Source: Paenibacillus sp. FSL H7-0357 (lineage in GTDB: Bacteria > Bacillota > Bacilli > Paenibacillales > Paenibacillaceae). Taken from it: a stretch of 64,000 bases of DNA. This document shows, piece after piece, positions 43,081-53,062 of this stretch; position 1 is the first letter of the stretch; every line of letters begins with the position of its first letter. The notes under the pieces were generated by a model, which worked only from the letters and a program-made list of their open reading frames with translations, made no database searches and was not told the DNA's origin. Made by a program: the position numbers and the translations under genes. The stretch covers positions 7,297,501-7,361,500 of the forward strand of contig NZ_CP009241.1 in the NCBI RefSeq assembly GCF_000758525.1. The letters are read 5' to 3'.

Positions 43081-43117
43081 GCATACAGACCGCAGGCTCG
43101 GCCTGCGGTCTGTATGC
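43081..43117. terminator. Perfect 17-pair hairpin after the solute-binding protein gene
   Basis: GCATACAGACCGCAGGC / GCCTGCGGTCTGTATGC with a three-base loop, 13 bases past the stop at 43130. There is no strong T run on the minus strand, so it may be a weak terminator or protect the mRNA 3' end. Confidence 0.6.
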
Positions 43118-43129
43118 TGCGTATGCGTT

Positions 43130-44518
43130 TTATTTGCTGGACAGGCTTCCCTGCAGGCTGGCTGCGCTGAAGTCCGGCTGCGCTTCAATCGTGGTGTCAC
43201 CCGCTGCTTTGGCTTTTTCCAGTGCTGCATTATAGCGGGTATTCAGATCCTGAAGCTCCTTGTCCAAATCTCCGCCGTCAAAAATATATTTGTTGAAGAC
43301 ATCGACTTTCTTCGTTCCTTCCAGGCGTCCTTCGGTAGTTACCAGCGGAGTTGCCGGATAGATGGCATCAAATTTCGTTGGCAGGAAGTTCTCGATTCCC
43401 GGAATATCCGGAGCTTTCGCTGCAGCAGCAACGGAAGGAATAACCGAAACTCCGTATCCGCCTTCCTGATAGGCAATCTGCACCTCATCGCTGTACATCC
43501 ACTCGATGAATTTCCAAGCCGCTTCCTTCTGCTCCGAATCCTTGCTCATCGCCAGGTAGCTGCCGGAGATAACCTGACTGGCACCGTTTTGCTGGCCGTC
43601 TACTGTCGGAGGAAGCGCTGCGGCCCAGCGGATATCGGTCGGGAATTGAGTTTTGTAGACGCTAGGCTCGACAGAATGGTTGAAGTACATCCCGATTTTA
43701 CCCTGGGCGAATTGCGCACGCAACGGGTCAATATCCAGCGATTCCGAGCCCGGCATCATGCTTCCGTCCATCGTGATCTGCCGCAGTGCTTCAAGGGCCT
43801 CCTTATACATACTGAAGTCGAACTGACCGGTCTGGAAGTTGAAGCCCTCTGTACCTGCTGTTTTGCTGAGGGTCGTGATCGGATAAGCAATACGTTCAAA
43901 GCCGCTTGCACTTTTGAAATTTCCGGCGAAGCCATAAGCACCGCCGGCTTTACCCGCTTCGGTAATCTTCTTGGCATCCTCCACCATTTCCGCCAGCGTG
44001 GTCGGCGGCTCGGTAATGCCAGCCTTCTCGAACAGATCGACGTTATAGATCAGGCGCCAGAACTGGCCGATATTCGGCAGGGTGTAGATTTTGCCGTCCA
44101 CGGTGTTCTTCTCATTAATGAGTACCTTCTCGAACCGGCTTTTCATTTCCGGTGTAATATAACTGTCGAAGGACTCCAGGTAGCCTTTCTTCACCCAGGT
44201 TGGCACGTTCCCCGTATCCACACGCAGAATATCCGGTGCTTGTTTACTGGAGAAGGCAATATCCACCGACTGGGCGTAGTTCTCGGCCATCACCTTCATT
44301 TCAATATCGACATCGGGATTGAGGCCCTCATATTCACTGATTTTCTGCTCTATAAAGTCAGAATCATGCCGGTCGATGGTCCAGTAGACCAGCTTTGTTT
44401 TCTCAGCGGCTGTATTGTTGCCCTCCGCCTCCGTATTTGTATTGGACGAGGAGCACGCAGCCAGCGAACCGGCCAGCAGCAGCGAAACTCCAGTCAGCAT
44501 CCACTTATTTCTTTTCAT
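43130..44518 (-). CDS. Sugar ABC transporter substrate-binding lipoprotein (family 1)
   Basis: A 462-residue lipoprotein. The signal ends in the lipobox LAACSSS, so the mature protein is fixed to the outer membrane face by Cys. The body is a family 1 extracellular solute-binding protein ([61 protein letters not shown]). Partners are the permeases at 48060-49865; the ATPase must come from elsewhere (MsmX-type). Together with the heparinase-type lyase encoded nearby it probably captures uronate oligosaccharides. AGGGAGG precedes the ATG, and a cre-like site lies in its promoter. Confidence 0.9.
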   Translation of the reverse strand: MKRNKWMLTGVSLLLAGSLAACSSSNTNTEAEGNNTAAEKTKLVYWTIDRHDSDFIEQKISEYEGLNPDVDIEMKVMAENYAQSVDIAFSSKQAPDILRVDTGNVPTWVKKGYLESFDSYITPEMKSRFEKVLINEKNTVDGKIYTLPNIGQFWRLIYNVDLFEKAGITEPPTTLAEMVEDAKKITEAGKAGGAYGFAGNFKSASGFERIAYPITTLSKTAGTEGFNFQTGQFDFSMYKEALEALRQITMDGSMMPGSESLDIDPLRAQFAQGKIGMYFNHSVEPSVYKTQFPTDIRWAAALPPTVDGQQNGASQVISGSYLAMSKDSEQKEAAWKFIEWMYSDEVQIAYQEGGYGVSVIPSVAAAAKAPDIPGIENFLPTKFDAIYPATPLVTTEGRLEGTKKVDVFNKYIFDGGDLDKELQDLNTRYNAALEKAKAAGDTTIEAQPDFSAASLQGSLSSK

Positions 44519-44541
44519 CTAAATTGCCTCCCTTTTCTTTT

Positions 44542-44573
44542 TGTAATCGCATTCATTTCATATAAAAATTATA
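44542..44573 (-). promoter_or_regulatory. Promoter and cre-like box before the solute-binding protein gene
   Basis: -10 TATAAT (44573-44568, minus). TGTAATCGCATTCA (44542-44555, read on the plus strand) fits the relaxed CcpA cre consensus WTGNAANCGNWNNCW and lies just after the expected start site, where CcpA would block elongation or initiation. Confidence 0.6.
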
Positions 44574-44609
44574 GAATGTCCGCCCGATTCTAAGTGAAGG
44601 AGAAAACAA

Positions 44610-46271
44610 CTATTCATGGGAGACGAAATCACTGTTTCCGCGCTGCGTGACCGAAGCGTATTTGGAGCGGAAGTCGGTAGGGGTCATGCCGGTATATTTT
44701 TTGAAGAGTTCAGTAAAATAGGGGCGGTCCTCATAGCCCAGCGAGACGGCGATATCCTGAACCTGCATGCCTTCCAGCACCAGTTCCTTGGCCTTCTCCA
44801 TTCTGCGGCTGATAATGTATTGGGCGAGCGTCATCCCCATCTCCTTTTTGAACAGATTGGAGAAATAGCTCGGGCTGAGATGAACCTCTCTGGCACAATC
44901 TGCTACGGAAAGGTTGCGGTGCAGATTTCCATTGATATGGGCGATGGCCCGCTCCACCAGCACACGCGCATCACTGGACTGGCGGATTTGCACGTACGCA
45001 CAGCCCTGGCGGCAAAACTCCCGGATCTGCCTGCGCAGCTCCTCAAAGGAGGCGGCTCCATTCATGTCGGCCAGCTTCTTCTCCAGCGTCTTGACCTCCG
45101 AGTCCGAAGCCTTGTCTGAAAAGACACGGTGGATCGAATGGGCCAGTTCAAGACACATTGTCTTGACGATTGCCGGGCCCGGCAGGGTGGGAGCGCTCAG
45201 CCATTCATTCCAGATGTCGCCTAGTTGCTCCTCCGCTTTGGCCAGATTGGCCGAACGCAGGCAGTAGAGCAGTTCCTTCTCTTTGTCGTAAGAGTACCTG
45301 GGCAGGGCGGCATCCCCCTCCAGCGATTCCACATAACGGTATACGCTGTTCCCGCCGGTCAAAAAAGTATTCGCCAGCGCAGACAACGCCTGGGCATAGG
45401 ACACGGACAACTGGCCTGCCTCCTCGATTTCCCCGCCGAGTCCGATCGACACCGTCTGGTACGTATGACGGCATACGTTTTCCCGGCATTTCTCCGCGAG
45501 CTGCTCCGCATCCAGCTCCGCCGGGGGATTCATGACGATGACGAATTGATTGACGTGCTCGCGGAAGACAAGACCTTGCGTATAGGCAGCAACCGTCTCT
45601 TCCAGAATATTCTGCACCGCAAAACGGATCAGCTCGACCTCGGATACTGGCAGGGCGGCCGTGCGCTCTGCAAAAAAGTCTATTTCCGCCACCAGCACAC
45701 AAAAGTCGCGGCTGTTCATTGTAATGGCATAGAAATCCCACTGCTGGCTGAGGTGCTGCTGCCTGCTGCCATAGCGGATGAGCAGACGCATATACTCCTG
45801 GCGCAAATAAGGCATGCTCTCCCGCAGCTTCTGCTCCATCCCCCGCATCTGTTCGGCCTGGGAGCGTTCCCGCTCCAGCATCTCTTTGGCTTTCAGAACC
45901 GATTCAAGCACCTGAGGCTTGGTAAAAGGCTTGACGATCAGGTCAAAGGCCCCAAGCTTCACCGCTTCCTGGGCATATGTGAAATCGGAGTAGCCCGTCA
46001 GGAAAATCAGCTTGATGTCCGGCTGCTCCGCCTGAATGATCCGCATCATCTCAAGTCCGTCGGTGAACGGCATGCGGATGTCGGTCAACACAATATCAGG
46101 CCGGTGCTTGCGGATCTGCATTAGCCCTTCTTCTCCATCGGCCGCTGTTGCTGCAACTATAATGCCGTGCTCCTCCCAGGGAATTCGCTGTGACAGGCCC
46201 CGGACAACGGCCGGGATATCGTCAACAATACATATTTTAATAGGTTCAGTGTGGTTCAGGATAAACTCCAC
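44610..46271 (-). CDS. YesN-type response regulator with AraC DNA-binding domain
   Basis: A 553-residue regulator: receiver domain (VDD near 16-18, Asp64 in DIVLTDIRMPF, Lys in VKPFTKP), a ~250-residue middle region, and a C-terminal AraC double helix-turn-helix (VSLGYEDRPYFTELFKKYTGMTPTDFR). It pairs with the adjacent YesM kinase, whose 3' end it overlaps by 26 bases. The start is unusual: the first in-frame start is a GTG at 46271 directly next to its Shine-Dalgarno; a CTG nine bases further in would have better spacing. It should activate the transporter and perhaps the lyase gene. Confidence 0.9.
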   Translation of the reverse strand: MEFILNHTEPIKICIVDDIPAVVRGLSQRIPWEEHGIIVAATAADGEEGLMQIRKHRPDIVLTDIRMPFTDGLEMMRIIQAEQPDIKLIFLTGYSDFTYAQEAVKLGAFDLIVKPFTKPQVLESVLKAKEMLERERSQAEQMRGMEQKLRESMPYLRQEYMRLLIRYGSRQQHLSQQWDFYAITMNSRDFCVLVAEIDFFAERTAALPVSEVELIRFAVQNILEETVAAYTQGLVFREHVNQFVIVMNPPAELDAEQLAEKCRENVCRHTYQTVSIGLGGEIEEAGQLSVSYAQALSALANTFLTGGNSVYRYVESLEGDAALPRYSYDKEKELLYCLRSANLAKAEEQLGDIWNEWLSAPTLPGPAIVKTMCLELAHSIHRVFSDKASDSEVKTLEKKLADMNGAASFEELRRQIREFCRQGCAYVQIRQSSDARVLVERAIAHINGNLHRNLSVADCAREVHLSPSYFSNLFKKEMGMTLAQYIISRRMEKAKELVLEGMQVQDIAVSLGYEDRPYFTELFKKYTGMTPTDFRSKYASVTQRGNSDFVSHE

Positions 46272-48009
46272 CTTCCATTGGAAATGTGAGAACCGCTTCG
46301 GTTTCGATAAGTGGACGGCTGCAGAAGGATAATCCGGCCTCCTTGCCGTAATACAGCTGCAACCGGCTGCAAATATTGGACAGGGCGTACCCTCCGCTGC
46401 CGACAGGCTCCTTCAGCCGGGCATTCAGCTTCTCCGCATCCATGCCCGCCCCGTTGTCGGTTACCCGGATTACAAGATTGTGCGCCTCCACTGCCACGGA
46501 GATCCGAATCATCCCCCCGTTCCGCAGCTCCTTCAGCCCATGCAGAATGGAATTCTCCACGAGAGGCTGAATGATAATCTTCAGCACGGGAAGCTCCAGC
46601 AGCTCCGGCCCGGCGGTTATCGTATACTCGAACAGTCCCTCGTAGCATTGCTGCTGGAGGTTCAGGTACTGGCGGACATGCTCCAGCTCCCTGCCCAGAG
46701 TCGTAATTTCCTGCCCGTTGTTCAGGCCCAGCCGGAACAGGGCGGACAGAGAAATCACCATCTGCTTCACATCTTCATATTCATCCATTTCGCATTTCCA
46801 GAAGATTGTATTCAGTGTGTTATATAAAAAATGGGGCTCAATCTGCGCCTGCAGCGCTTTGATCTCCGCTTTCCGCTTTTCTTTTTCCGTATCCTTGACT
46901 TCAAGAATCAGCTCGCCGATCCGGTCCAGCATCTGGTTGAATTTACGGCCCGCTTCCCCGATCTCATCCTGAAACGGACTCTGGAAACGGGCGCCCAGAT
47001 CCTCCTGCTCCACCCGCGACATCGTTTTCTGCAGCTTCAGCAGCGGCCCAAGCAGCAGTGCGGACAAATATCTCGCCAGCAGCAGCGCGATCACAATACA
47101 GACAGCCATGATCATCAGCACCAGCCACTGAATGCTGCGCACAGGCTGGAGCAGCTCCTTCTTCGACTGGTAGCTGACCAGCAGCCAGTCGTCCGCATAC
47201 CGTGATTCGGCATAGCTGACCAGCATCGGCCCGCCGCCGGCGGAATACTCGAAATTACCGCTTTTTGCTTCAAGCAGCTTGTCCATAAATGCCGCCGAGC
47301 GTGACCATTCCGGCCGCTCTTTGTCTCCGAAGACACTTGCCCCCGTCTTATTGATCAGCAGAAACTTTGCGCTGCCGAGGCTGGCACCTCCGCTGACCGT
47401 ATCTTCCAGGATGTCCTCCTTTACATTGACGGTCAAAAAGACATCCGGCACATAATTCTCCGTAAGCGGCTGCAGCAGCAGGGAAATGACCTGATGCTTT
47501 CCGGCGAACAACTCATCCTGGTGGCTCTCCACCCAGTTCGATTCCGGATTGTCCTTGATCCGCTTATACAGCAAAGACTCCATAAATGGAGTCGCTGTTC
47601 TGCGCAGATTGCCGGCGGAATAGAAATCCCCGTCCGGCGTACTGATCAGTATAGATTCAATGGAGTTCTCCGTCAGTTCTGCCTGTGTAAAGGGGCCTTG
47701 CAGCAAGGAGAAATTGGCGAAAAACCGGTCTGTGTTATGCGCTTGTATGTCCCTTATGGTCTGCTTGTACGCTTCACTCAGCATCATCGTGGAGGAAGCC
47801 ACAATAATCTGCTTCAGCTTCTGGTCCAGCACGTTGACCGACTGGTTCAGCACATTGCGGTTCAGGTCGATGGAGTTGCGCTCCATAGCCCGCGAAGCAA
47901 TCGAGTAGGCCCACAGGCCGGTAATAGAGATGCAAAAGACTGTCAGTGCGGTAAACGACAGCCATATTCTTTTCTTCAGCGAGGTCCGGTAAAGCCAGGC
48001 CTTCAGCAT
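46246..48009 (-). CDS. YesM-type sensor histidine kinase
   Basis: A 587-residue kinase: TM helix (about 12-35), an extracellular Cache-like sensor (about 36-285), second TM (about 290-312), HAMP (LLKLQKTMSRVEQEDLG), His-kinase motif ALQAQIEPHFLYNTLNTIFW (phosphoacceptor His), and a C-terminal ATPase (NSILHGLKELRNGG, VTDNGAGMD, GGYALSNICSRLQLYYG). YesM/YesN pairs sense carbohydrate or polysaccharide breakdown products and induce uptake genes. Lies between the permease and regulator genes of the uptake operon. Confidence 0.93.
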   Translation of the reverse strand: MLKAWLYRTSLKKRIWLSFTALTVFCISITGLWAYSIASRAMERNSIDLNRNVLNQSVNVLDQKLKQIIVASSTMMLSEAYKQTIRDIQAHNTDRFFANFSLLQGPFTQAELTENSIESILISTPDGDFYSAGNLRRTATPFMESLLYKRIKDNPESNWVESHQDELFAGKHQVISLLLQPLTENYVPDVFLTVNVKEDILEDTVSGGASLGSAKFLLINKTGASVFGDKERPEWSRSAAFMDKLLEAKSGNFEYSAGGGPMLVSYAESRYADDWLLVSYQSKKELLQPVRSIQWLVLMIMAVCIVIALLLARYLSALLLGPLLKLQKTMSRVEQEDLGARFQSPFQDEIGEAGRKFNQMLDRIGELILEVKDTEKEKRKAEIKALQAQIEPHFLYNTLNTIFWKCEMDEYEDVKQMVISLSALFRLGLNNGQEITTLGRELEHVRQYLNLQQQCYEGLFEYTITAGPELLELPVLKIIIQPLVENSILHGLKELRNGGMIRISVAVEAHNLVIRVTDNGAGMDAEKLNARLKEPVGSGGYALSNICSRLQLYYGKEAGLSFCSRPLIETEAVLTFPMEGGVYPEPH

Positions 48010-48059
48010 GGTTCCACATCCTTTGTTGACCGGCCGCCCGGAGAATCGCTGCGTTAGCC

Positions 48060-48950
48060 TCAGCCCTTTACAGAGCCAGCCGTCATCTGCATGAATGATT
48101 TGTTAGCAAAAATATAGACAATAATCATCGGCAGCATGGACAAACATGCGCCGGCAAGCATTAACTGGGGCTGCGCCGCATCCCCGATACCGTATTTCAG
48201 CCCGGCCAAACCTACGGTCAGTGTCTGCAAGGCAGGCTGCGTCATAGTAAATACCAGCGGCAGAATATATTCATTCCATGCGCCGCGGAAGGTCCAGAGC
48301 GCAGTCACCCCCAGCGCGGGCGTCAGGAGCGGCAAGATAACACGAAAGTATACGCTATAGAAGTTGCAGCCGTCAATAAACGCCGCCTCGTCAAGTTCCT
48401 TCGGGATCGCCCGCACAAAACCGATCAACATAAAGAATGCGGTCGCATGGGCACTGATCAGAATGATGATGACGCCCCAGAGCGATTTTTGCAGATGAAG
48501 CGATACCATAAGATCAAACTGGGGACGCAGCACGACAGCACCGATAGAGATAAACAGAGTGCAGGACTGAATGATCACATACAGCCGTTTCCCGTAGAAA
48601 TCAACCCTCGCTACCGCATAAGCGGCCATTGTTCCTATCAATAGAGTGCCTATAGTAGTAAATGTGCTGATAAATACGCTGTTCCAGGTGAAGCGTGCGA
48701 AATTCGCTGAAGTCCAGGCCTGCGAATAGTTATCGAATTTCCATTCCTTCGGCAGCAGGGTTGTTCCTGTAGTCAGCTCCAGATTGGACTTAAGCGACCC
48801 GAAAAAGGCCAGAACAATCGGGAACACCGCAAAAGCCGCCACCAGAAGCAGGAAAATCCACAGCAGTACCTTGGACAGCAGCGCTTTGGTCTTAACCGAA
48901 CGCTCAGCTTGTGCCGGAGTCATTTTCGTTTCCGCATGCAATGTGCTCAC
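48060..48950 (-). CDS. Carbohydrate ABC transporter permease (MalG/YesQ type)
   Basis: A 296-residue permease with six helices and the EAA loop ELDEAAFIDGCNFYSVYFRVILPLL. An N-terminal cytosolic extension of about 25 residues precedes TM1. GTG start, seven bases after GAGGAGA. It is the second permease of the transporter and follows the first by 18 bases. Confidence 0.92.
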   Translation of the reverse strand: MSTLHAETKMTPAQAERSVKTKALLSKVLLWIFLLLVAAFAVFPIVLAFFGSLKSNLELTTGTTLLPKEWKFDNYSQAWTSANFARFTWNSVFISTFTTIGTLLIGTMAAYAVARVDFYGKRLYVIIQSCTLFISIGAVVLRPQFDLMVSLHLQKSLWGVIIILISAHATAFFMLIGFVRAIPKELDEAAFIDGCNFYSVYFRVILPLLTPALGVTALWTFRGAWNEYILPLVFTMTQPALQTLTVGLAGLKYGIGDAAQPQLMLAGACLSMLPMIIVYIFANKSFMQMTAGSVKG

Positions 48951-48968
48951 TGTACATTCTCCTCTCTT

Positions 48969-49865
48969 TTAATAGATATCATTCAGCTTCTTGGATACAT
49001 AAAAGTAAACCAGAGTGATCAGACCGACGATAACCGCAGTGGTGAACCCGACCGCGCTCCCGTAACCAAACTGCTGGATGCTCGATCCTCCGCTCGATAC
49101 AGGGAAAAACAGTTTATAGAGGTACAGATACATAACTTCCGTCTTGCCGTACGGCCCGCCCTCGGTCAGCACCATAATGCTCTCGTAGCCTTTCAGAGAG
49201 ACGGTAATCGCCAGCATGATGATCATTTGCAGCACAGGTCCCAGCATCGGAACGGTAATGCTCCACATCTTCCGCAGCGGCCCCGCGCCGTCCAGGGAAG
49301 CGGCTTCATAAAGATCCTCCGGAATATTCTGCAGCCCGGCAATAAAGAGCAGCATATAGTTGCCGACCGCACCCCAGATTGCGATAATAATCGCCGTGAT
49401 TAAGGCGTGCTTGGCGCCCAGCCAGTCTATGGGAGCGGATACAATTCCCGCGCCCATGAGCAGCTGATTCACCATTCCGTTGTAAGAGTTGAAAATAACG
49501 TAGAACACAATCGCCATCACCGAAGCACTGATCACGGTAGGCATGAAATAAATCGCCCGCAGCAGCTGGCGCCCCTTCAAGGCGCGGTTGAGAATTACCG
49601 CCAGTACAAATGACAGCGGGATGGTAATCACAAGTTTGCCGCCTGCATAGATGAAGGTGTTGACCACGGACTGCCAGAAATCCTTATCACGGAACAGCCG
49701 CTCGAAATTATCCAGGCCGATGAAAAGCGGTGTGCCGAAGCCCTGATAATCGTAGAACATGTACTTTAAAGCCCAAAAGATAGGGTACACCCCAAAAATC
49801 AGCGTCAGAATCAAGCTGGGCGCTACAAAGGTCCAGGCGTTTATTTGACGTTTCGTTTCATTCAT
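48969..49865 (-). CDS. Carbohydrate ABC transporter permease (MalF/YesP type)
   Basis: A 298-residue permease (WTFVAPSLILTLIFGVYPIFW; EAA loop DLYEAASLDGAGPLRKMWSITVPML). AGGAGG precedes the ATG. First gene of the minus-strand uptake operon, divergent from the heparinase-type gene, which suggests both are switched by the same YesN regulator from the ~290-base region between them. Confidence 0.92.
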   Translation of the reverse strand: MNETKRQINAWTFVAPSLILTLIFGVYPIFWALKYMFYDYQGFGTPLFIGLDNFERLFRDKDFWQSVVNTFIYAGGKLVITIPLSFVLAVILNRALKGRQLLRAIYFMPTVISASVMAIVFYVIFNSYNGMVNQLLMGAGIVSAPIDWLGAKHALITAIIIAIWGAVGNYMLLFIAGLQNIPEDLYEAASLDGAGPLRKMWSITVPMLGPVLQMIIMLAITVSLKGYESIMVLTEGGPYGKTEVMYLYLYKLFFPVSSGGSSIQQFGYGSAVGFTTAVIVGLITLVYFYVSKKLNDIY

Positions 49866-50153
49866 TGATTGTTCCTCCTGTCATTGGACTTGCGCTTCTG
49901 TCCTAATCATACGTCCCTCTGTGCATACACAGTTAGGGAGAAACCGACTGCGCTAAGGGGGAGAATTTCACTTTTTCATTTAAAATAAGCCCCGAGGTCA
50001 AGACGTCACTTTGCCAGGCAGTTTTCAGTCGCTTTGTCCCCTCTGCTTCCTGTTTTTATCCATCCCTGATTCGCTCCCGGGACAGCTATAATTAAAGAAG
50101 AAAGTAAATAACAGAACAGGATTACAACTTCACAGGGAGGTTTGATTCTACCA
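49866..50153. promoter_or_regulatory. Divergent control region between uptake operon and lyase gene
   Basis: Holds a -10-like TATAAT (50087-50092, plus strand) without a good -35, as expected for an activated promoter, and a CTGTG-CATA-CACAG dyad (49919-49932) near the start of the minus-strand operon that could be a regulator site. Both assignments are tentative. Confidence 0.4.
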
Positions 50154-52799
50154 ATGAATTCAGCATATAACGGCGCAGCCGAAGCCCGCCCCTTCGGCTG
50201 CTATGACCGGGAACAACTGGGGGAAATCCGCAGCAGAATTGAACAGATTCCCGCAATTGCGCAGGAATACGCAAGACATCAGCAACTGTCCGGACAATTT
50301 GCCGCCCGCGAGGCGGCCGTTCCGCTTAGCGGCCTCGGTGTATTCCGGGTAGAACCCTTCGTCTTCAAAGTTCCCGCCGGGACCGCCTTCCTGAAGCTGG
50401 CTGTTCATGTCCGGGGACAGGGCGTTGCCCGTACCTGCGGCGTGCGCCTGACACATTCCCAGCTTGGACTGCCGGTGGCACTGATAAACGGCAGCTTCGG
50501 GGAGGCGCTGAACGGCTGGACCCAAATGCCGGGAAGCGGCAGTACCATTGTGCTGGAGCAACTGTCCGGCAGCGGAAGCGGCCTGCAGCCTTCCGGGGTG
50601 ACTCCGGCTGGCGGCGTGCCGGAGGACCATGTGCGGAGCGTACGAATCAACAATACAGCGGAGGCAGAGTGGACGGTTCTACGTTATGAGGAGCTCCTGC
50701 CTGTATGCGCAGGGGATTATTACGGTATCCAGACAGAGCTTAGTCTGGAAGCCCCTCTTGTTAACGGCGGCATATACACCGGGGTTACTTTTCTCGATTC
50801 CGCAGGACAACCGCTTGGACTGGAGCGGCTGTCCCCGCTTTTCAACCGGCCCACGCTGACCAACTGGGCGTATCTGCTGGAGGCTGCCGGTGCGGATGCC
50901 AACCTTTATATGGTCTCGGGTGAAGAGCAGTATGCCGGGTTGGCCAAGCGCAAGCTGCAATACATGCTTGCCGATATGCGGCTTGGCATGGATATTTTCC
51001 GCCGGGACGGCTGGCATGACGACGATACCTACGGCGCTGTGCATATCGGCCGGGGGCTGGCCGCCGCCTCGGTCATCTATGACCAGATTGCAGGCAGCGG
51101 AGCGCTCGCTGCCGGGGAAACGGCGGCACTGCTCGCCGATTTCCGCTATATCGCGGCGATGATGATGGATACCGTCTACTACCGGTTCGACCTTACGACC
51201 TTCCCGGACGAGAAGGGCGGCAAGCGCAGCAACTGGAATGCCGACCGGGCAACCGGGCTCGGGGTCTATGCGCTCCTCTTCCCGCAGGAGGCCGAAAGCG
51301 GAGCATACCTGGAGCATGCCCGCTCCGTGATCGACTGGCAGCTCGCGGAAGTGGTTGATGCGGAGGGCGCATGGCCGGAAAATGTACGCTATCACGGCGC
51401 CGTACTGCACCGTTATTTCCTTTTCTTTGCCCTGCTGAGGCGCCTGAGGGGAATTGATTATTTCCGGCATCCCAAGGTAAAGGCGATGTACCGCTTCCTG
51501 ATAGGCATCGTGACAGCAGAGGACATTATTCAAGGCGGCCCTTCCGGTGCGCCCGTTCTGCTTACTCCGGCTGTCGGCGATGCCAATGTGCAGGAACAAT
51601 GGTTCCGCCTGCTCGGCTACGCAGCCCGATTCTATGCAGAGGAAGATCCGCAGCTGGCAGCGGAAATGATCTGGACCTGGAAGCACGGCGGCGCGCCCGT
51701 CCAGGATACCGGAGCCTTCCCGCTGCCGCTGGTCGCGCTGCTGTATCCGCAGCCGGATCTTCCAGAGCAGAAACCTACTCTCCGCTCCGTACATTATCCA
51801 GGCATCGGCTATGTCATCTTCCGCGGCGGAGAGCAGAACCTGCAGCATTATGCCATTTACGAGGCTTCACCGCTGACCTATCACGCCCATCATGATGAAG
51901 GCCATTTCTCCATCTGGGCAGATGGGGTTCCCCTGACGCTGGATGCCGGAACCGGCGGCTATTACAACGGGGACCGCCACTGGTATGTGTCCGGAGCCGC
52001 GCATAACGTCGTCCAGTTCACCGGTGAAACGGGAGACATTCTGGACGGTCCGCTGCAAAGCGTCTGCCGGGAGGTCTGCTTCTCAGAGGAGCTGGATTAT
52101 GCAAAAAGTCTCATTCCCGATGCGCGGGCCGGAGAATATGAGCGGCATTTCTTGTTCATCAAAGCGGGTTTTGACGCTTATCTGGTCTGGGACCGGATTG
52201 AGGGTGGGGCAGACAGTGTCTGGAATCTGCATACGCTGAGTACGGAGGCCGAAGTCACGGAGCAGGCCATTGACGCTGTAGGCTTAGGCGGCATGCGGCT
52301 GAGCACGCATATCGCCGAGCCTGCCCTTCCGGTCATTACGACCGGAGAGGGTGCCGTAGGCGGAGCGTACCCGCTGGCCGCGCAGCAGCATTTCCGTGTG
52401 CACGGCAACGCTGGTGAGGACTATGTGGTGCTGCTGCATCCCCGGGCAGCAGCGGCTCCCGCACTCCGGCTGGAGCCGTTGGAGTGCGAAGAAGCCGGAG
52501 AAGGCGTCCGCTTGTATAAGATCGCCCGCGCAGACGGCGTTTGGTGTGTCGCCGCCATCAACGGCTCCACAATGACCCGCCGCATCCGCGTTCCCGGCGG
52601 AGTACCGCTCAGGCTGCTCGGCACAGCAGAAACGGCTTTGGCTGGAGGGGCAGTGGCTGGTTACACAGCGGCCCAAGCTGCGGAAGCCGGAATTTCGCAG
52701 GCTGGGCTGACATTTCTCGAGGACTCGGAAGGAGACATCCTTTACCTTGAGCCTGGAACAATTCAGATTGCCGCCGCGAGGCCCATCAATTGCACTTGA
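50154..52799 (+). CDS. Heparinase II/III-family polysaccharide lyase
   Basis: An 881-residue protein. An N-terminal beta-rich part is followed by an alpha/alpha-toroid (about 220-550) and the Hepar_II_III beta domain (about 560-700), with the conserved HAHHDEGHFSIWADG, LTLDAGTGGYY and GAAHNVVQF segments. This architecture is shared by lyases that cleave uronate-containing glycans (heparin, alginate, ulvan-like) by beta-elimination. No signal peptide is seen, so it would act in the cytosol on imported oligosaccharides. The ATG at 50154 lies 13 bases after GGGAGG; a TTG at 50142 is too close. The KdgF-like gene downstream fits its product. The exact substrate is unknown. Confidence 0.85.
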   Translation: MNSAYNGAAEARPFGCYDREQLGEIRSRIEQIPAIAQEYARHQQLSGQFAAREAAVPLSGLGVFRVEPFVFKVPAGTAFLKLAVHVRGQGVARTCGVRLTHSQLGLPVALINGSFGEALNGWTQMPGSGSTIVLEQLSGSGSGLQPSGVTPAGGVPEDHVRSVRINNTAEAEWTVLRYEELLPVCAGDYYGIQTELSLEAPLVNGGIYTGVTFLDSAGQPLGLERLSPLFNRPTLTNWAYLLEAAGADANLYMVSGEEQYAGLAKRKLQYMLADMRLGMDIFRRDGWHDDDTYGAVHIGRGLAAASVIYDQIAGSGALAAGETAALLADFRYIAAMMMDTVYYRFDLTTFPDEKGGKRSNWNADRATGLGVYALLFPQEAESGAYLEHARSVIDWQLAEVVDAEGAWPENVRYHGAVLHRYFLFFALLRRLRGIDYFRHPKVKAMYRFLIGIVTAEDIIQGGPSGAPVLLTPAVGDANVQEQWFRLLGYAARFYAEEDPQLAAEMIWTWKHGGAPVQDTGAFPLPLVALLYPQPDLPEQKPTLRSVHYPGIGYVIFRGGEQNLQHYAIYEASPLTYHAHHDEGHFSIWADGVPLTLDAGTGGYYNGDRHWYVSGAAHNVVQFTGETGDILDGPLQSVCREVCFSEELDYAKSLIPDARAGEYERHFLFIKAGFDAYLVWDRIEGGADSVWNLHTLSTEAEVTEQAIDAVGLGGMRLSTHIAEPALPVITTGEGAVGGAYPLAAQQHFRVHGNAGEDYVVLLHPRAAAAPALRLEPLECEEAGEGVRLYKIARADGVWCVAAINGSTMTRRIRVPGGVPLRLLGTAETALAGGAVAGYTAAQAAEAGISQAGLTFLEDSEGDILYLEPGTIQIAAARPINCT

Positions 52800-52840
52800 T
52801 ACAGCAGAAAGACCATAACTTGGCCTAAAAACTGAATCTC

Positions 52841-53021
52841 CTGCACTTCGTGCAACAGATTCTTAAAAAAAAGGACTATTTCATCCAATACATCCGAAAT
52901 CAGCTGCATGAAATACAACAGATTGAGTTTTACCGCAGTCTAATACTTATTCTGTTGCATGAAATACAATCATCCTAAGCATCCGGCGCTGCTGCCTCAA
53001 TTACTGCCCTTGTCAGGCAGC
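52841..53021 (+). repeat. Non-coding spacer with partial direct repeats and a hairpin before the kdgF-like gene
   Basis: GCATGAAATACAA occurs twice in direct orientation (52907-52919 and 52957-52969), and a related CTGCACTTCGTGCAACAGATT lies at 52841. A GCTGCCT/AGGCAGC hairpin (52991-53021) stands 20 bases before the ribosome site. No coding potential. Confidence 0.45.
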
Positions 53022-53062
53022 AATTGTATTGCAAATCCAACTATCCTAAGGAGGAAATAGAC

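Noticed and set aside
43589..44593. A 334-codon plus-strand frame over the solute-binding protein
   Set aside because: Antisense of a lipoprotein gene with a clear lipobox and Shine-Dalgarno.
50679..51848. A 389-codon minus-strand frame inside the heparinase-type gene
   Set aside because: Arises from codon bias of the GC-rich lyase gene; no conserved motif and no ribosome site.
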